Positions 1 through 8,895 of a stretch of 64,000 nt of DNA are shown here, piece by piece. Origin of the DNA: UBA961 sp014191195. GTDB lineage: Bacteria; Bacteroidota; Ignavibacteria; Kapaibacteriales; UBA961. The stretch spans positions 1 through 64,000 of the forward strand of contig OZ123195.1 in NCBI GenBank assembly GCA_964204605.1, read 5' to 3'. The notes under the pieces are model-generated. The model ran no database searches. It had not been told where the DNA came from and saw nothing but the letters and a program-made list of their open reading frames with translations. The position numbers and the translations under genes were made by a program. Within the stretch, counting starts at the first letter, position 1. Each line of letters opens with the position of its first letter.

Positions 1-252
1 AATAGGAATAATAAGAATTGATTTTTTTAATTCATAAAATGGAAGTTCTCTAACCATTTTATTTGCTGTTTCTTCATCAAGATTTTTAAGTATTAAAACC
101 GCACCATCTTTTGTTGGCCTTAAAAAAAGTTGATCAAGAAAACCATCTTTTTTCCATTGTGATACCATTGCTCGTTCATCTTGTAAAATCTGTGAAAAAT
201 TAGCTGGAAGATTGTCTGTATCAATAGTAATTACTACAAGTATTTTGTTCAT
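1..252 (-). CDS. Muconolactone isomerase/YCII-like small protein (partial, 3' end off window)
   Basis: The first 84 codons of a gene that runs off the left edge can be read from an ATG at 252. They begin MNKILVVITI and continue with a short alternating strand-helix pattern typical of ferredoxin-like alpha+beta barrel proteins such as the muconolactone delta-isomerase/YCII group. Its ATG overlaps the stop of the DoxX-like gene (ATGA, 249-252), so the two are probably translationally coupled and it is the third gene of the old-yellow-enzyme operon. Family membership rests on the fold-like pattern and the neighbours; I see no catalytic signature that fixes an activity. Confidence 0.6.
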   Translation of the reverse strand, partial: MNKILVVITIDTDNLPANFSQILQDERAMVSQWKKDGFLDQLFLRPTKDGAVLILKNLDEETANKMVRELPFYELKKSILIIPI

Positions 253-623
253 GATTTTGAATCCAGTAATGTAGATCTTAACTCAGGAAATCGATAAAAA
301 GCTATTAAAAATAATATCGATTGAACTATGCATGGTGCCAAAATTGACTCTCCATGTTCTACATGTGTTGCTATGGCCCCACCCATATAAGCAGCTAATA
401 ACATTGTACCAATGATGCCAGTTCTAGGAATAATAAATAGAATAAGACATGCTAATTCTAGTATTCCTAGCATTGTAAAAGTAGCTGAATCAATCCCAAA
501 ATTGCTTGCCATTTTAAGACTTTCTTCATTTGCAGTTAATTTTCCTAATGCGCTGCCAATAAAAACTAAAGATATTAAGCCTGTTAATATCCAATAGATG
601 ATTTTGTTCGATTTCATAATCAT
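249..623 (-). CDS. DoxX-like small integral membrane protein
   Basis: This 124-residue protein has about four hydrophobic segments (roughly residues 8-28, 47-66, 68-86 and 95-112), with a G-K-L motif near residue 27 after the first helix, as in the DoxX/DoxD family. DoxX-like proteins are inner-membrane proteins of poorly defined function, often found beside oxidoreductases. It sits 6 bp downstream of the old yellow enzyme gene and overlaps the next gene by 4 bp, so the three are likely one transcript. The start could be residue 1 or residue 3 (MIMKSNK). Confidence 0.75.
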   Translation of the reverse strand: MIMKSNKIIYWILTGLISLVFIGSALGKLTANEESLKMASNFGIDSATFTMLGILELACLILFIIPRTGIIGTMLLAAYMGGAIATHVEHGESILAPCIVQSILFLIAFYRFPELRSTLLDSKS

Positions 624-629
624 AGTGAT

Positions 630-1715
630 TTAAGTGTGTAAAAATGGATAATCTATATATCCTTTGTCTTGGCCTGAATACATTGTTGATGGATCTACTT
701 CAGTTAACTCAGCATTAAGCTCAAATCTTTTCGGAAGGTCTGGATTTGCGATAAATAATTTCCCATAAGAAATCATTGCAGCATGACCTTTTACTAATTC
801 CTCTTCTCCGGTTTCTCTTGTATAACCACAATTTGCCATTATTGGATGCTCTGATATAGTGTCAATAAACTCTATGATATGTTGAGGATATTGAGGAAAT
901 TGTTCAATATTATAAGGAACATTCATTATATGTAGATACGATAATGATTTTGTATTTAAGGAGTTTATTAAATCAGTAAACTGTTCAATTGGATTCTGAT
1001 GAATAATAGAATTATTTGTATTCGTTGGGGAAAGACGAATACCTGCTTTTTTTCCGCCAATTGTCGAAACTATTTCTTCCATAATTTCTACTACAAATCG
1101 ATTCCTATTCTCTATACTACCTCCATATTCATCAGATCTTTGATTTGAACTTTCTGCTAAAAATTGATTTGGTAAATAACCATTAGCAGCATGAAGTTCT
1201 ATCCCATCAAAACCTGCTTCAATAGCATGTATTGCCGCTTGCTTATACTCTTGAATGATGGCCTTAATCTGAAGAATTGTTAATTCTATCGGAGTTTCAT
1301 AGTCTTTTGGACCATCAAATGTAAAGTGCTTTTGTCCTTGAATGCCAATTGCTGAAGGAGCAACTGGTAATTCTCCATGTTTTACTAATGAATGCCCTAC
1401 ACGGCCAGTATGCCAAAGTTGTGCATATATTTTGCCGCCATTATCATGAACTGCTTGAGTTACTTTTTTCCAAGCTTGAATTTGCGACTGAGTATAAATC
1501 CCTGGTGTACATGGATAACCAATCGCCTGCTTGCTAATATTAATTGCCTCTGATATAATTAATCCTGCGCTAGCCCTTTGTGTGTAATATAATACTGTAG
1601 AAGCTCCTACTTCACCATCAATATTTGCACGAGAACGTGTCATTGGTGCCATAACAATACGATTGTTAATCACATCTTTACCAAGGTGAAATGGTGATAA
1701 TAATTTCATATACAT
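630..1715 (-). CDS. Alkene reductase / old yellow enzyme family NADH:flavin oxidoreductase
   Basis: This 361-residue protein is a full-length FMN-dependent TIM-barrel ene-reductase that reduces activated C=C bonds with NAD(P)H in the cytosol. The N-terminus carries the family block IVMAPMTRSRA, where the Thr after PM contacts FMN. The active-site segment near residue 174 reads ELHAANGYLPNQFL, giving the His/Asn substrate-binding pair of the NemA/OYE class, and is followed by the family hallmark RSDEYGGSIENR. The sequence is closest in style to NemA/XenB-type alkene reductases. It is the first gene of a three-gene operon transcribed away from an HxlR regulator, the usual layout for electrophile- or quinone-inducible ene-reductases. 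The natural substrate is not evident. Confidence 0.93.
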   Translation of the reverse strand: MYMKLLSPFHLGKDVINNRIVMAPMTRSRANIDGEVGASTVLYYTQRASAGLIISEAINISKQAIGYPCTPGIYTQSQIQAWKKVTQAVHDNGGKIYAQLWHTGRVGHSLVKHGELPVAPSAIGIQGQKHFTFDGPKDYETPIELTILQIKAIIQEYKQAAIHAIEAGFDGIELHAANGYLPNQFLAESSNQRSDEYGGSIENRNRFVVEIMEEIVSTIGGKKAGIRLSPTNTNNSIIHQNPIEQFTDLINSLNTKSLSYLHIMNVPYNIEQFPQYPQHIIEFIDTISEHPIMANCGYTRETGEEELVKGHAAMISYGKLFIANPDLPKRFELNAELTEVDPSTMYSGQDKGYIDYPFLHT

Positions 1716-1754
1716 AACCTAAATAATAAAATATATTTGTAAAAATATGAATTA

Positions 1755-1810
1755 TACTTTACTTTAGAAAGTAGTTACACTAATGTATAGTAGTAACCAA
1801 AAGTAAAGTA
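1755..1810. promoter_or_regulatory. Dyad operator in the divergent hxlR/ene-reductase promoter
   Basis: TACTTTACTTT at 1755-1765 is the exact reverse complement of AAAGTAAAGTA at 1800-1810. An inner GTTAC/GTAAC pair lies at 1774-1778 and 1793-1797. The dyad fills the space between the two divergent genes, where an HxlR-type winged-helix dimer would be expected to bind. On the minus strand TTTGG at about 1803-1797 could serve as the -33 element of the reductase operon. Function is inferred from symmetry and position only. Confidence 0.55.
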
Positions 1811-1830
1811 TTAACTATTATCAAGTGATT

Positions 1831-2184
1831 ATGAGTAATAAAAAAGTATTAGTTGATTCTAAAGTATGTTCTTTGAAAGATGTTTTAGATGTCATTGGTG
1901 GAAAATGGGCAATGCCGATAATCTATACTTTATCGAAAGGAACATTACGATTTAAAGAGATTGAAAGGAAAATCGAAGGGATAAATACTCGAATGTTAGT
2001 AAAAGAGTTAAAAAATCTGGGAGCAAATGGCATCATCACTCGAAAAGTATTTGCAACTGTTCCCCCAACTGTTGAATATACTTTAACTTTAAAAGGAGAA
2101 AATTTATTACCAAGTATTCGATCTCTTCATCAATGGGGTCAAGAATATGCAGTAGATCCACATAAGGATGAAAAAAACATATAA
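1831..2184 (+). CDS. HxlR-family winged-helix transcriptional regulator
   Basis: This protein of about 117 residues is one HxlR domain, a DUF24/MarR-like winged helix. Near its start it has the signature block DVIGGKWAMPIIYTL, then a recognition region with RFKEIERKIEGINTRML and a wing followed by EYTLTLKGENLLPSI. Members act as dimers that sense electrophiles, aldehydes or quinones and often control a divergent oxidoreductase. That is the arrangement here, with an 11-bp dyad between the genes. I prefer ATG at 1831; a GTG two codons upstream (1825) is also possible. No redox-sensing mechanism is provable from sequence, although one Cys (CSLKDV) precedes the first helix as in YodB/HypR-type regulators. 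Confidence 0.92.
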   Translation: MSNKKVLVDSKVCSLKDVLDVIGGKWAMPIIYTLSKGTLRFKEIERKIEGINTRMLVKELKNLGANGIITRKVFATVPPTVEYTLTLKGENLLPSIRSLHQWGQEYAVDPHKDEKNI

Positions 2185-2417
2185 TATCCTGAATTAATAA
2201 TGATAGGCAAGTTTATAAACTAAGTGATAAACAATACTTGATTTGTAATATGTGTAAGGGAAAAAGCCTGAGAAACAAGTCTTTTCAGATCTATTGAATG
2301 GTGTTTATTTCTTAAGAATAGACAATAGGAAAATGACATTATGTATAAAAATGAAGGTTCGAAAAATATTATATGTGGAGATATTCTGAAATGTAAAGTC
2401 ATTAATTTTACAATATT

Positions 2418-2633
2418 ATGAACAAAACAATATTCCATATATCCAAAATGGACTGTCCATCCGAAGAACATATTATTAGGATGAAGCTTGCAGAATTAAA
2501 GAATATTGTCTCTTTAGATTTTGATATTCTCAATAGACAACTCACAGTGTTTCACACCAATAATCATGATATTTTTTTTACATATCTGTTTAACATATAC
2601 TTATATGATAATTACTTCCAATTTAAATTTTAA
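2418..2633 (+). CDS. HMA-like metal-binding fragment, probably truncated cation-transporter N-terminus
   Basis: This 71-residue ORF begins MNKTIFHISKMDCPSEEH. That resembles the N-terminal heavy-metal-associated-like domain found in Bacteroidota cation-efflux proteins, where the usual MxCxxC has become MDCPSE. The middle (ISLDFDILNRQLTVFH, give or take) follows the beta-alpha-beta-beta pattern. The last 20 residues are aromatic and low complexity, and the expected transmembrane domain is missing. It ends 6 bp before rluF. I read it as a remnant or a stand-alone small protein; whether it is expressed is unknown. The 233 bp upstream (2185-2417) show no other gene. Confidence 0.5.
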   Translation: MNKTIFHISKMDCPSEEHIIRMKLAELKNIVSLDFDILNRQLTVFHTNNHDIFFTYLFNIYLYDNYFQFKF

Positions 2634-2639
2634 TATTTT

Positions 2640-3503
2640 ATGAAACCGAGCTCAATACGATTAAATAAATTCATTAGCGAAAGTGGAATGTGCTCACGGC
2701 GTGAAGCCGATGAGCATATTGAAAAAGGTCGGGTTCTCATCAATAAGAAAAAAGCAATGATTGGGGATCAGGTGCATGTGGGTGATAAAGTTGTTGTAAG
2801 TGGAGTAGCTCTTGAGCCTAGAAAAGGTGATGACATCATCTTCATTGCATTAAATAAACCGGTTGGAATTGAATCTACAACCGAAGAGAGTGTCCATAAT
2901 AATATTGTTCGGTTTGTGAATCATAGCAAAAGAATATTTCCAATTGGTAGATTAGACAAAGACTCACAAGGATTGATATTTTTAACAAATAATGGGGATT
3001 TGGTTAATAAAATATTGCGTGCCGGTAATCATCATGAAAAAGAATATATCGTAACAGTGAATAAACCATTGTCTCAAACTGTGATAAGTTCTATGGCTAA
3101 TGGTGTACCAATTTTAGGTATAATGACAAAAAAATGTAAGGTTGAACTTATCACTCCAAATACCTTTAGAATTATTCTTATCCAAGGTTTGAATAGGCAA
3201 ATACGAAGAATGTGCGAGTACTTTGGCTATGAAGTAATCAAATTAGAAAGAATACGTATCATGAATATTGGTTTGAAAGGCTTGCCAATTGGGGATTGGA
3301 GAGACTTGACAAAAAGTGAAATGGACACAATCGATAAACTGCTAAGTACTTCATCGGGTGATAGCAAGAAAAAAATAATGCCTGCATCTTCACAAAAAAC
3401 ATCATATCCACCAAAGCATAAAAGTACTGCAAAATCTCATAAATCATCAAATGCTTCAAAATTTAGTCAGGGAAAAAAAACAGTAAGAAGAGGAAAGAAG
3501 TAG
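2640..3503 (+). CDS. rluF: 23S rRNA pseudouridine synthase RluF-type
   Basis: RluF isomerises one uridine (U2604 in E. coli numbering) of 23S rRNA. An S4 RNA-binding domain covers about residues 6-65 (RLNKFISESGMCSRREAD). The RsuA/RluB/E/F catalytic domain follows, with the nucleophile Asp106 in GRLDKDSQGL and the RluF-type block QGLNRQIRRMCEYFGYEV near residues 192-206. The C-terminal 50 or so residues are a Lys/Ser-rich basic tail ending KKTVRRGKK, a common extension that probably contacts RNA. It lies directly after the HMA fragment and 37 bp before the HAD relics. The call is firm at the RsuA-family level and good for the RluF branch. Confidence 0.9.
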   Translation: MKPSSIRLNKFISESGMCSRREADEHIEKGRVLINKKKAMIGDQVHVGDKVVVSGVALEPRKGDDIIFIALNKPVGIESTTEESVHNNIVRFVNHSKRIFPIGRLDKDSQGLIFLTNNGDLVNKILRAGNHHEKEYIVTVNKPLSQTVISSMANGVPILGIMTKKCKVELITPNTFRIILIQGLNRQIRRMCEYFGYEVIKLERIRIMNIGLKGLPIGDWRDLTKSEMDTIDKLLSTSSGDSKKKIMPASSQKTSYPPKHKSTAKSHKSSNASKFSQGKKTVRRGKK

Positions 3504-3540
3504 TCAAGAAAATATATTCAAAAAACTTGAATAGTACTTT

Positions 3541-3632
3541 GACTTGGTATTTTCATAAAATGGTCTAGTACATGTTATTGAAAATGTTTAGTTATATGTT
3601 GATTTAAAGATTCCCTTATTTATATAATCTTT
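3541..3632 (+). pseudogene. Decayed copy A of the HAD gene 3' end
   Basis: ACTTGGTAT at 3542-3550 and, more clearly, 3596-3632 follow the end of the HAD gene at about 14257-14295: ATGT, ATTT-AAGA, TTCCCTTATT and ATCTTT occur in the same order with small gaps. The middle of this copy is much diverged and there is no open frame. It lies in tandem with copy B, the same orientation as the parent gene. Confidence 0.5.
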
Positions 3633-3652
3633 CCAAAAAATCACCTCAAAAT

Positions 3653-3750
3653 CTTGGTATCAATTTCTTTGTAATTGTATGTGGTAATCGTGCAATAATC
3701 TTAATTAGGGGCTAATAATAGGGTTGAACAATATTATTGAAAAATTACTA
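3653..3750 (+). pseudogene. Decayed copy B of the HAD gene 3' end
   Basis: From 3653 the sequence matches 14187 onward of the HAD gene. A 17-base run CTTGGTATCAATTTCTT is identical, GGTAATCGTGCAATA is identical, and by eye 39 of the first 45 bases agree. AATTAGGGGC and TTGAA-AATATT follow in the same order. In frame it reads LGINFFVIVCGNRAIILIRG then a stop, against LGINFLGIAKGNRAILLNEL in the intact protein. It is a non-functional gene tail left upstream of susC. Confidence 0.75.
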
Positions 3751-3959
3751 TAATATATTCCTATAGAATCATTTGTTAAGAATTGCGCTTTTAGGATATA
3801 AATTAAATATAGGAAAATTAATTATCTAAGGATTTAAAATCTAAAAAATCAATAAAATGAATGCCAATTGAATATGAATAAAAGGCCAGATATTCACACT
3901 TTAAACTAATAGTAACATTAAATATTTTTGTTAACATATTGATTACAGTAAGATAATGA

Positions 3960-3987
3960 TTGTAAAATAGTACATATGATAAATTTG
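3960..3987 (+). promoter_or_regulatory. Bacteroidota-type promoter for the SusCD/phosphonate locus
   Basis: TTG at 3960-3962 is followed 17 bases later by TAAATTTG at 3980-3987, matching the -33 TTG and -7 TAnnTTTG elements known for Bacteroidota. A start near 3994 would give a leader of about 54 nt before the SusC ATG. A second -7-like motif, TATTTTTG, lies at 3923-3930. Confidence 0.55.
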
Positions 3988-4047
3988 AGAAGTTAAATAA
4001 AAAAACAAATCAACATCTTGTATTTTTAACCAAATTTATGGTATGGT

Positions 4048-7000
4048 ATGTACATTTTCATGTCCCGATTATCGAAATATGTGACTATGTTTATAGTTTG
4101 CATATTAGGAAGTGTTTCATTAAAAGCACAAAGTGCACAAGTTTCTGGTACGATTCGAGATAAAGATGGCCTCTCATTAAGAGGAGCATCTGTTCGTGTA
4201 AAAGGTACAAAATATGGTGCATTTAGTACCACTGATGGAAGTTTCAAAATAGGTACAGAAGGCAAAACAGATTCTTTAATAGTATCTTTACTAGGATATA
4301 CTTCTGTAACTATTCCTATTGACAAATCTGGTAATGTTATTGTTGTTTTACAAACACAATCAATAAAATCAAGTGATGTTGTTGTAACGGCATTGGGTAT
4401 CGAAAAAGAGAAAAGAAGTATTGGTTATGCAACTCAAAGTTTAGATAATAATTCTATTTCAGTAGCAAGAGAATCTAATGTAGTGAATCAATTAGCAGGG
4501 AAAGTTGCAGGAGTTACAGTGATTGGCTCACCTTCTGGAGTGGGCGGAAGCTCTAGGGTATCAATAAGAGGGGAAAGATCTTTAAATATTAGTAATAATC
4601 AACCACTATATGTAATCGATGGTGTACCAATTTCAAATCAACAAGTTGGATCTGCTGGTAGATCTTTTCTGGAAGTTGATTATGGTAATGGAGCTGGAAA
4701 TATTAATCCAGATGATATTGAAACGATAAATGTTCTAAAAGGACCAAATGCTACAGCATTATATGGTTCAAGAGCAAATAATGGCGTTATTCTTATAACA
4801 ACAAAAAGTGGAAAAGGTACTCAAGGTTTAGGGGTCAGCGTAAACTCAAATCTTACTTTTGAATCTGCATTAGTAATGCCAGAATATCAAAATGTATATG
4901 GACAAGGTTTGAACGGTAAGTTTGAGTATAAAAATGGAGGTGGAGGCGGATTGAATGATGGTGTTGATGAAAGTTGGGGCCCAAAGTTTGACCCATCTTT
5001 AAACTTACCTCAATTTGACTCGCCTAGAACATTAAATGGACAATTAATTGATTATCGTGGTGGAGACTTGAGTGCTCCCGCTGGCTCAGTAATTGTGCCT
5101 ACACCATGGATTGCTCAACCAGATAATGTTAATAATTTTTTTGAATTAGGAAGAACATCAACAAATAATGTTTCTATTACTGGAAATAATATTAATGGCG
5201 ATTTTAGATTGTCACTAACTAATTTAGATCAAACAGGGATAGTTCCAAATACAGATTTAAAAAGAAATACAGTAGCATTTTCTGGCGGATATCAATTATC
5301 AAAACAATTATCTGCTAAAGCTGTTGTCAATTATGTTAAAACAACAAGTAGCAATAGGCCAGTTCTTAGTTATGGAACAGAAAATTTAATGTATTTATTT
5401 TCTTGCTGGCTAGGAAGACAAGTTAACTTAGATAATAGCAGAGATTATTGGCAAAATAATAGAGAAGGATTATCACAATTTGGTTTCAATTACAATTATC
5501 ATGATAATCCATATTTCAATTTATATGAAAATACAAATGCGATGGATCAAAACAGAGTATTTGGCAATACATCTATCAAATATGAATTTAATGATTTTGT
5601 AAATGTTCAACTTCGAACTGGTATTGATGCAAGCGATGAAAAAAGAGACCGTAAACGTGCATTTAGTACACAGCGATTCAAATTTGGTACATATAGAACA
5701 GAAAATATTAACTTTTTAGAATGGAATAATGATGTATTAGTGAATGCATTGTTTCCAATTAATGATGATTTCAAAGTTGGCATTACAGCAGGTGCCAATC
5801 ACATGAATCAAAAAAATAACATTCTAGAAATAACAGCTCCTCAATTATTAATCCCTGAAGTATATAATTTAAGTAATACAAAAGTAGAATTGCAACAGTC
5901 TCAATTTGTTTCTAATAAAGTAATTAATTCTATTTATGGTAATGCAAGTTTAGCTTATAAAAACATGCTATTTGCAGAATTTACAGCTCGTAATGATTGG
6001 TCATCAACACTTCCATCTGAAAACAACTCATATTTTTACCCTTCTGCAAATTTTAGTGCAGTAATTAGTGATATGGTATCAATGCCATCATTTATCAATT
6101 TTGCTAAAGTAAGATTAGGTGCTGCTCAAGTAGGTAATGATACAGATCCATATCAATTGCAAGCTACATTTGCTGCTCAAAATCCATTTGGAGATTTTAG
6201 AACATTTTCACAATCAAGTAGACTTGCTAATGCAAACCTGAAACCAGAAATATCTACATCTATCGAAACTGGATTCAATATTCAATTTTTTGATAATAAA
6301 CTAGGATTAGATATCACCTATTACGATGTGAATTCAAAAAATCAAATACTTCCAATTCCATTGTCAGCTTCAACAGGATATAGCGAAAAGGTTATTAATG
6401 CAGGTGAAATTCGCAATTATGGCTTTGAAATTATGGCAAATGCAACGCCAATCGATATGCCAGAATTACGTTGGGATATTAATCTAAATGCATCTAGAAA
6501 TATATCTGAAGTTATTTCATTAGCTGATGGAATTAATAGCTATGTATTAGCTTCAAAAAACAATGTATTTATAGAAGCCAGAGTTGGAGAAAGAATGGGT
6601 TCTATGTATGGTATTGGATATGAAAGAGTAAAAGATGTGAATAGTCCTTATTATGGACAAGTAATAAATAATGTTAGAACTGAAACAGTAAAAGATGCAA
6701 ATGGCAATGTAGTTAGTACAAATTATGTTGCAAGACCTCGTGAAACAACTTCTAGAGTTTTACTTGGAAATTATAATCCTGACTGGTTGCTAGGTGTTAA
6801 TAATTCATTTACGATATCAAATTTCACAGTTGGTTTCTTATTAGATATACGAGTTGGTGGACAAGTATATTCTCATACTCAAACTGTAGGAAGAGAAGGT
6901 GGTCAAATTATTGAAACCCTAGAAGGTAGAGCCGATGGTTATGATATTACAAAAGAAGGTAATGGGGTATATTCTCCAGGTGTTGTTGAAGTATATAAAG

Positions 7001-7413
7001 ATAAAACAACTGGTGCTGAAACATTGATAAAAGGAACAAATACTGAATTTGTTGGGTATAAGTCAAATACATCAGAATCTGGTATGACAAAAATTACTGC
7101 TAGAGAATGGCATACTGCTATCACAAATGGAAGACGTATCGTAGAACCAAGTACATATGATGCAAGTTTTATAAAGCTTCGTGAAGTAAGAATTGGATAT
7201 GCAGTACCAAATACATTTTGGACAGGATTAGGTTTATCGCTTCGTAATGTTAATCTAAACTTCGTTGGCCGCAATTTATGGCTATCTTCAGAAGTTCCAC
7301 ATATAGATCCTGAAACAATGGGATTTAATGGTGGTACTGCAATCCCTGGTATTGAAGCGATGCAAATTCCAACTACCCGCAGTTATGGTTTTAATGTAAA
7401 TTTCTCACTGTAA
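4048..7413 (+). CDS. SusC/RagA-family TonB-dependent outer-membrane transporter
   Basis: This 1121-residue protein imports a ligand across the outer membrane with TonB energy, working as a barrel under a SusD lid. A signal peptide ends near KAQ (about residue 27). A carboxypeptidase-D-like regulatory domain follows (about 30-110, VSGTIRDKDGLSLRGASV), then the plug (about 120-255) with the SusC hallmarks VSIRGERSL, PLYVIDGVPI, INPDDIETINVLKGPNATALYGSRA and NGVILITTKSG. The rest is a 22-stranded barrel ending YGFNVNFSL. The start could also be ATG 4060 (MSRLSKYV), which gives a cleaner signal peptide. The next gene, 27 bp downstream, encodes its SusD partner. The ligand is not given by sequence; the neighbours suggest a phosphonate- or phosphoester-containing molecule. 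Confidence 0.95.
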   Translation: MYIFMSRLSKYVTMFIVCILGSVSLKAQSAQVSGTIRDKDGLSLRGASVRVKGTKYGAFSTTDGSFKIGTEGKTDSLIVSLLGYTSVTIPIDKSGNVIVVLQTQSIKSSDVVVTALGIEKEKRSIGYATQSLDNNSISVARESNVVNQLAGKVAGVTVIGSPSGVGGSSRVSIRGERSLNISNNQPLYVIDGVPISNQQVGSAGRSFLEVDYGNGAGNINPDDIETINVLKGPNATALYGSRANNGVILITTKSGKGTQGLGVSVNSNLTFESALVMPEYQNVYGQGLNGKFEYKNGGGGGLNDGVDESWGPKFDPSLNLPQFDSPRTLNGQLIDYRGGDLSAPAGSVIVPTPWIAQPDNVNNFFELGRTSTNNVSITGNNINGDFRLSLTNLDQTGIVPNTDLKRNTVAFSGGYQLSKQLSAKAVVNYVKTTSSNRPVLSYGTENLMYLFSCWLGRQVNLDNSRDYWQNNREGLSQFGFNYNYHDNPYFNLYENTNAMDQNRVFGNTSIKYEFNDFVNVQLRTGIDASDEKRDRKRAFSTQRFKFGTYRTENINFLEWNNDVLVNALFPINDDFKVGITAGANHMNQKNNILEITAPQLLIPEVYNLSNTKVELQQSQFVSNKVINSIYGNASLAYKNMLFAEFTARNDWSSTLPSENNSYFYPSANFSAVISDMVSMPSFINFAKVRLGAAQVGNDTDPYQLQATFAAQNPFGDFRTFSQSSRLANANLKPEISTSIETGFNIQFFDNKLGLDITYYDVNSKNQILPIPLSASTGYSEKVINAGEIRNYGFEIMANATPIDMPELRWDINLNASRNISEVISLADGINSYVLASKNNVFIEARVGERMGSMYGIGYERVKDVNSPYYGQVINNVRTETVKDANGNVVSTNYVARPRETTSRVLLGNYNPDWLLGVNNSFTISNFTVGFLLDIRVGGQVYSHTQTVGREGGQIIETLEGRADGYDITKEGNGVYSPGVVEVYKDKTTGAETLIKGTNTEFVGYKSNTSESGMTKITAREWHTAITNGRRIVEPSTYDASFIKLREVRIGYAVPNTFWTGLGLSLRNVNLNFVGRNLWLSSEVPHIDPETMGFNGGTAIPGIEAMQIPTTRSYGFNVNFSL

Positions 7414-7440
7414 TAATTATTGGATTAAGGATATATACAA

Positions 7441-8895
7441 ATGAAAAAAATAGTATTGATAATAGCTTGTATAGCTCTGACAGTTTCTGGATGTACGTCA
7501 GAGTTTAAAGATATGAATGTAAATCCAAATGCTCCTGTAGATGTAACACCAGGTCTTTTACTTCCTAATATTATTAGAACACCGATTAATAATATAATGG
7601 ATAATGCTTGGTCTTATGGCAATATCGTTATTCAACATACCGCAAAACGTCAATTCGTAAATGAAGATCGTTATTTATGGGGTGATGTGAGTGGTCCATG
7701 GAATAGTGGTTATTCTACTCTAAGAGATGTTAGAAATATGATAAATGCCGCAGAGGCAGCTGGACAATCTAATTATGTTGGTATTGGCTTAATTATGCGC
7801 TCATATATCTTTTCTCAGTTAACAGACTTATATGGCGATATTCCGTATACACAAGCTATTAAAGCTAGCGAAGGAATAGTACTTCCAAGTTATGATACGC
7901 AAGAGTCCATTTATACTGCAATGCTTGCAGATCTAAAAAAAGCCAATACTTTACTTGGTTCTACTAATGAAACAATTGATGGTGATATTCTATATTCTGG
8001 GAATATTACAAAATGGAAGAAATTTGCGAATTCATTATCTCTTAGATTGTTAATGAGAATTTCTGCTAAAAAGAATGTGCAATCTCAATTTTCAGAAATA
8101 GTGAACAATCCTGCTCAATTCCCAATTTTTGAAAATAATTCCGATAATGCAGCCATAACATATTTAGCAGCATTCCCAAATCAATTTCCACAAGCTACAA
8201 ATCGTGTAGGGTCATTTAAAGAATTTACTCTCTCAAAAACTCTTGCAGATTCTCTTAATGCTTATAAAGATCCAAGAATCATTGTATTTGGAAGACCAAC
8301 TGAAGAAAGTGCGTCTACTGCTACTCCGTTATATGCAGGGCTTCCAAATGGTATGAGTGATGTTGATGCATTAAATTATGGAAATAATGGCAGAGCAATT
8401 AGCTATGTAGGCACACTTTGGTTTGAAGAATGTTATACAGCAAGAGGAATTAAAATTGCAAAAGGTGTTATGATGACATATCCAGAATTGCAATTCATCC
8501 TTGCTGAGGCTTCACAAAAAAACTTAATAAGTGGAACAGCTCTTACTTTTTATGAAAATGGTGTAAAAGCTTCATTTGATTATTTCGATAGCAAAATGCC
8601 AGATACATACTTAACTCAATCAGGTGTCTCTTTAAGCAGTGGTAACCCCTTAGTTAAAATTGCTACACAAAAATGGATATCATTGTTTTATCATGGCATG
8701 GAGTCTTGGGCTGATTGGAGAAGATCAGGATTACCAGAACTTAAGCCTGGACAATCCAACTTAAATAGTGATAGAATACCTTCAAGATTCTTGTATCCAC
8801 TGTCTGAACAAGCACTTAATTCAGCAAATTTAAGTGCAGCTGTATCTCGCCAAGGTGCTGATGATATTAATACTAAAGTATGGTGGGATAAATAA
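7441..8895 (+). CDS. SusD/RagB-family nutrient-binding outer-membrane lipoprotein
   Basis: This 484-residue lipoprotein has a lipobox VSGC (Cys18) after a short hydrophobic signal. It then has the SusD-like-2 pattern: FKDMNVNPNAPVDVTPG near the N-terminus, TDLYGDIPYTQAI near residue 130, tetratricopeptide-like helices, and a C-terminal block QKWISLFYHGMESWADWRRSG. SusD proteins cap the SusC barrel on the cell surface and bind the ligand. It lies 27 bp after susC and its stop codon overlaps the next start by one base (TAATG), so the operon continues into the PhoD-like gene. Confidence 0.94.
   Translation: MKKIVLIIACIALTVSGCTSEFKDMNVNPNAPVDVTPGLLLPNIIRTPINNIMDNAWSYGNIVIQHTAKRQFVNEDRYLWGDVSGPWNSGYSTLRDVRNMINAAEAAGQSNYVGIGLIMRSYIFSQLTDLYGDIPYTQAIKASEGIVLPSYDTQESIYTAMLADLKKANTLLGSTNETIDGDILYSGNITKWKKFANSLSLRLLMRISAKKNVQSQFSEIVNNPAQFPIFENNSDNAAITYLAAFPNQFPQATNRVGSFKEFTLSKTLADSLNAYKDPRIIVFGRPTEESASTATPLYAGLPNGMSDVDALNYGNNGRAISYVGTLWFEECYTARGIKIAKGVMMTYPELQFILAEASQKNLISGTALTFYENGVKASFDYFDSKMPDTYLTQSGVSLSSGNPLVKIATQKWISLFYHGMESWADWRRSGLPELKPGQSNLNSDRIPSRFLYPLSEQALNSANLSAAVSRQGADDINTKVWWDK

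Larger units (their letters stand above)
3504..4047. other. Intergenic region upstream of the SusC gene
   Basis: These 544 AT-rich bases hold no intact gene. About 3541-3632 and 3653-3750 match the 3' end of the HAD gene at 13635-14297 and are listed as relics. The remainder carries a TTG-N17-TAAATTTG promoter at 3960-3987 and a second TATTTTTG motif at 3923-3930. I see no terminator for rluF. Confidence 0.7.

Noticed and set aside
2220..2471. 83-residue minus-strand open frame over the HMA fragment
   Set aside because: It is antisense to the HMA-like ORF, has no recognisable domain, and its composition is that of a shadow frame.
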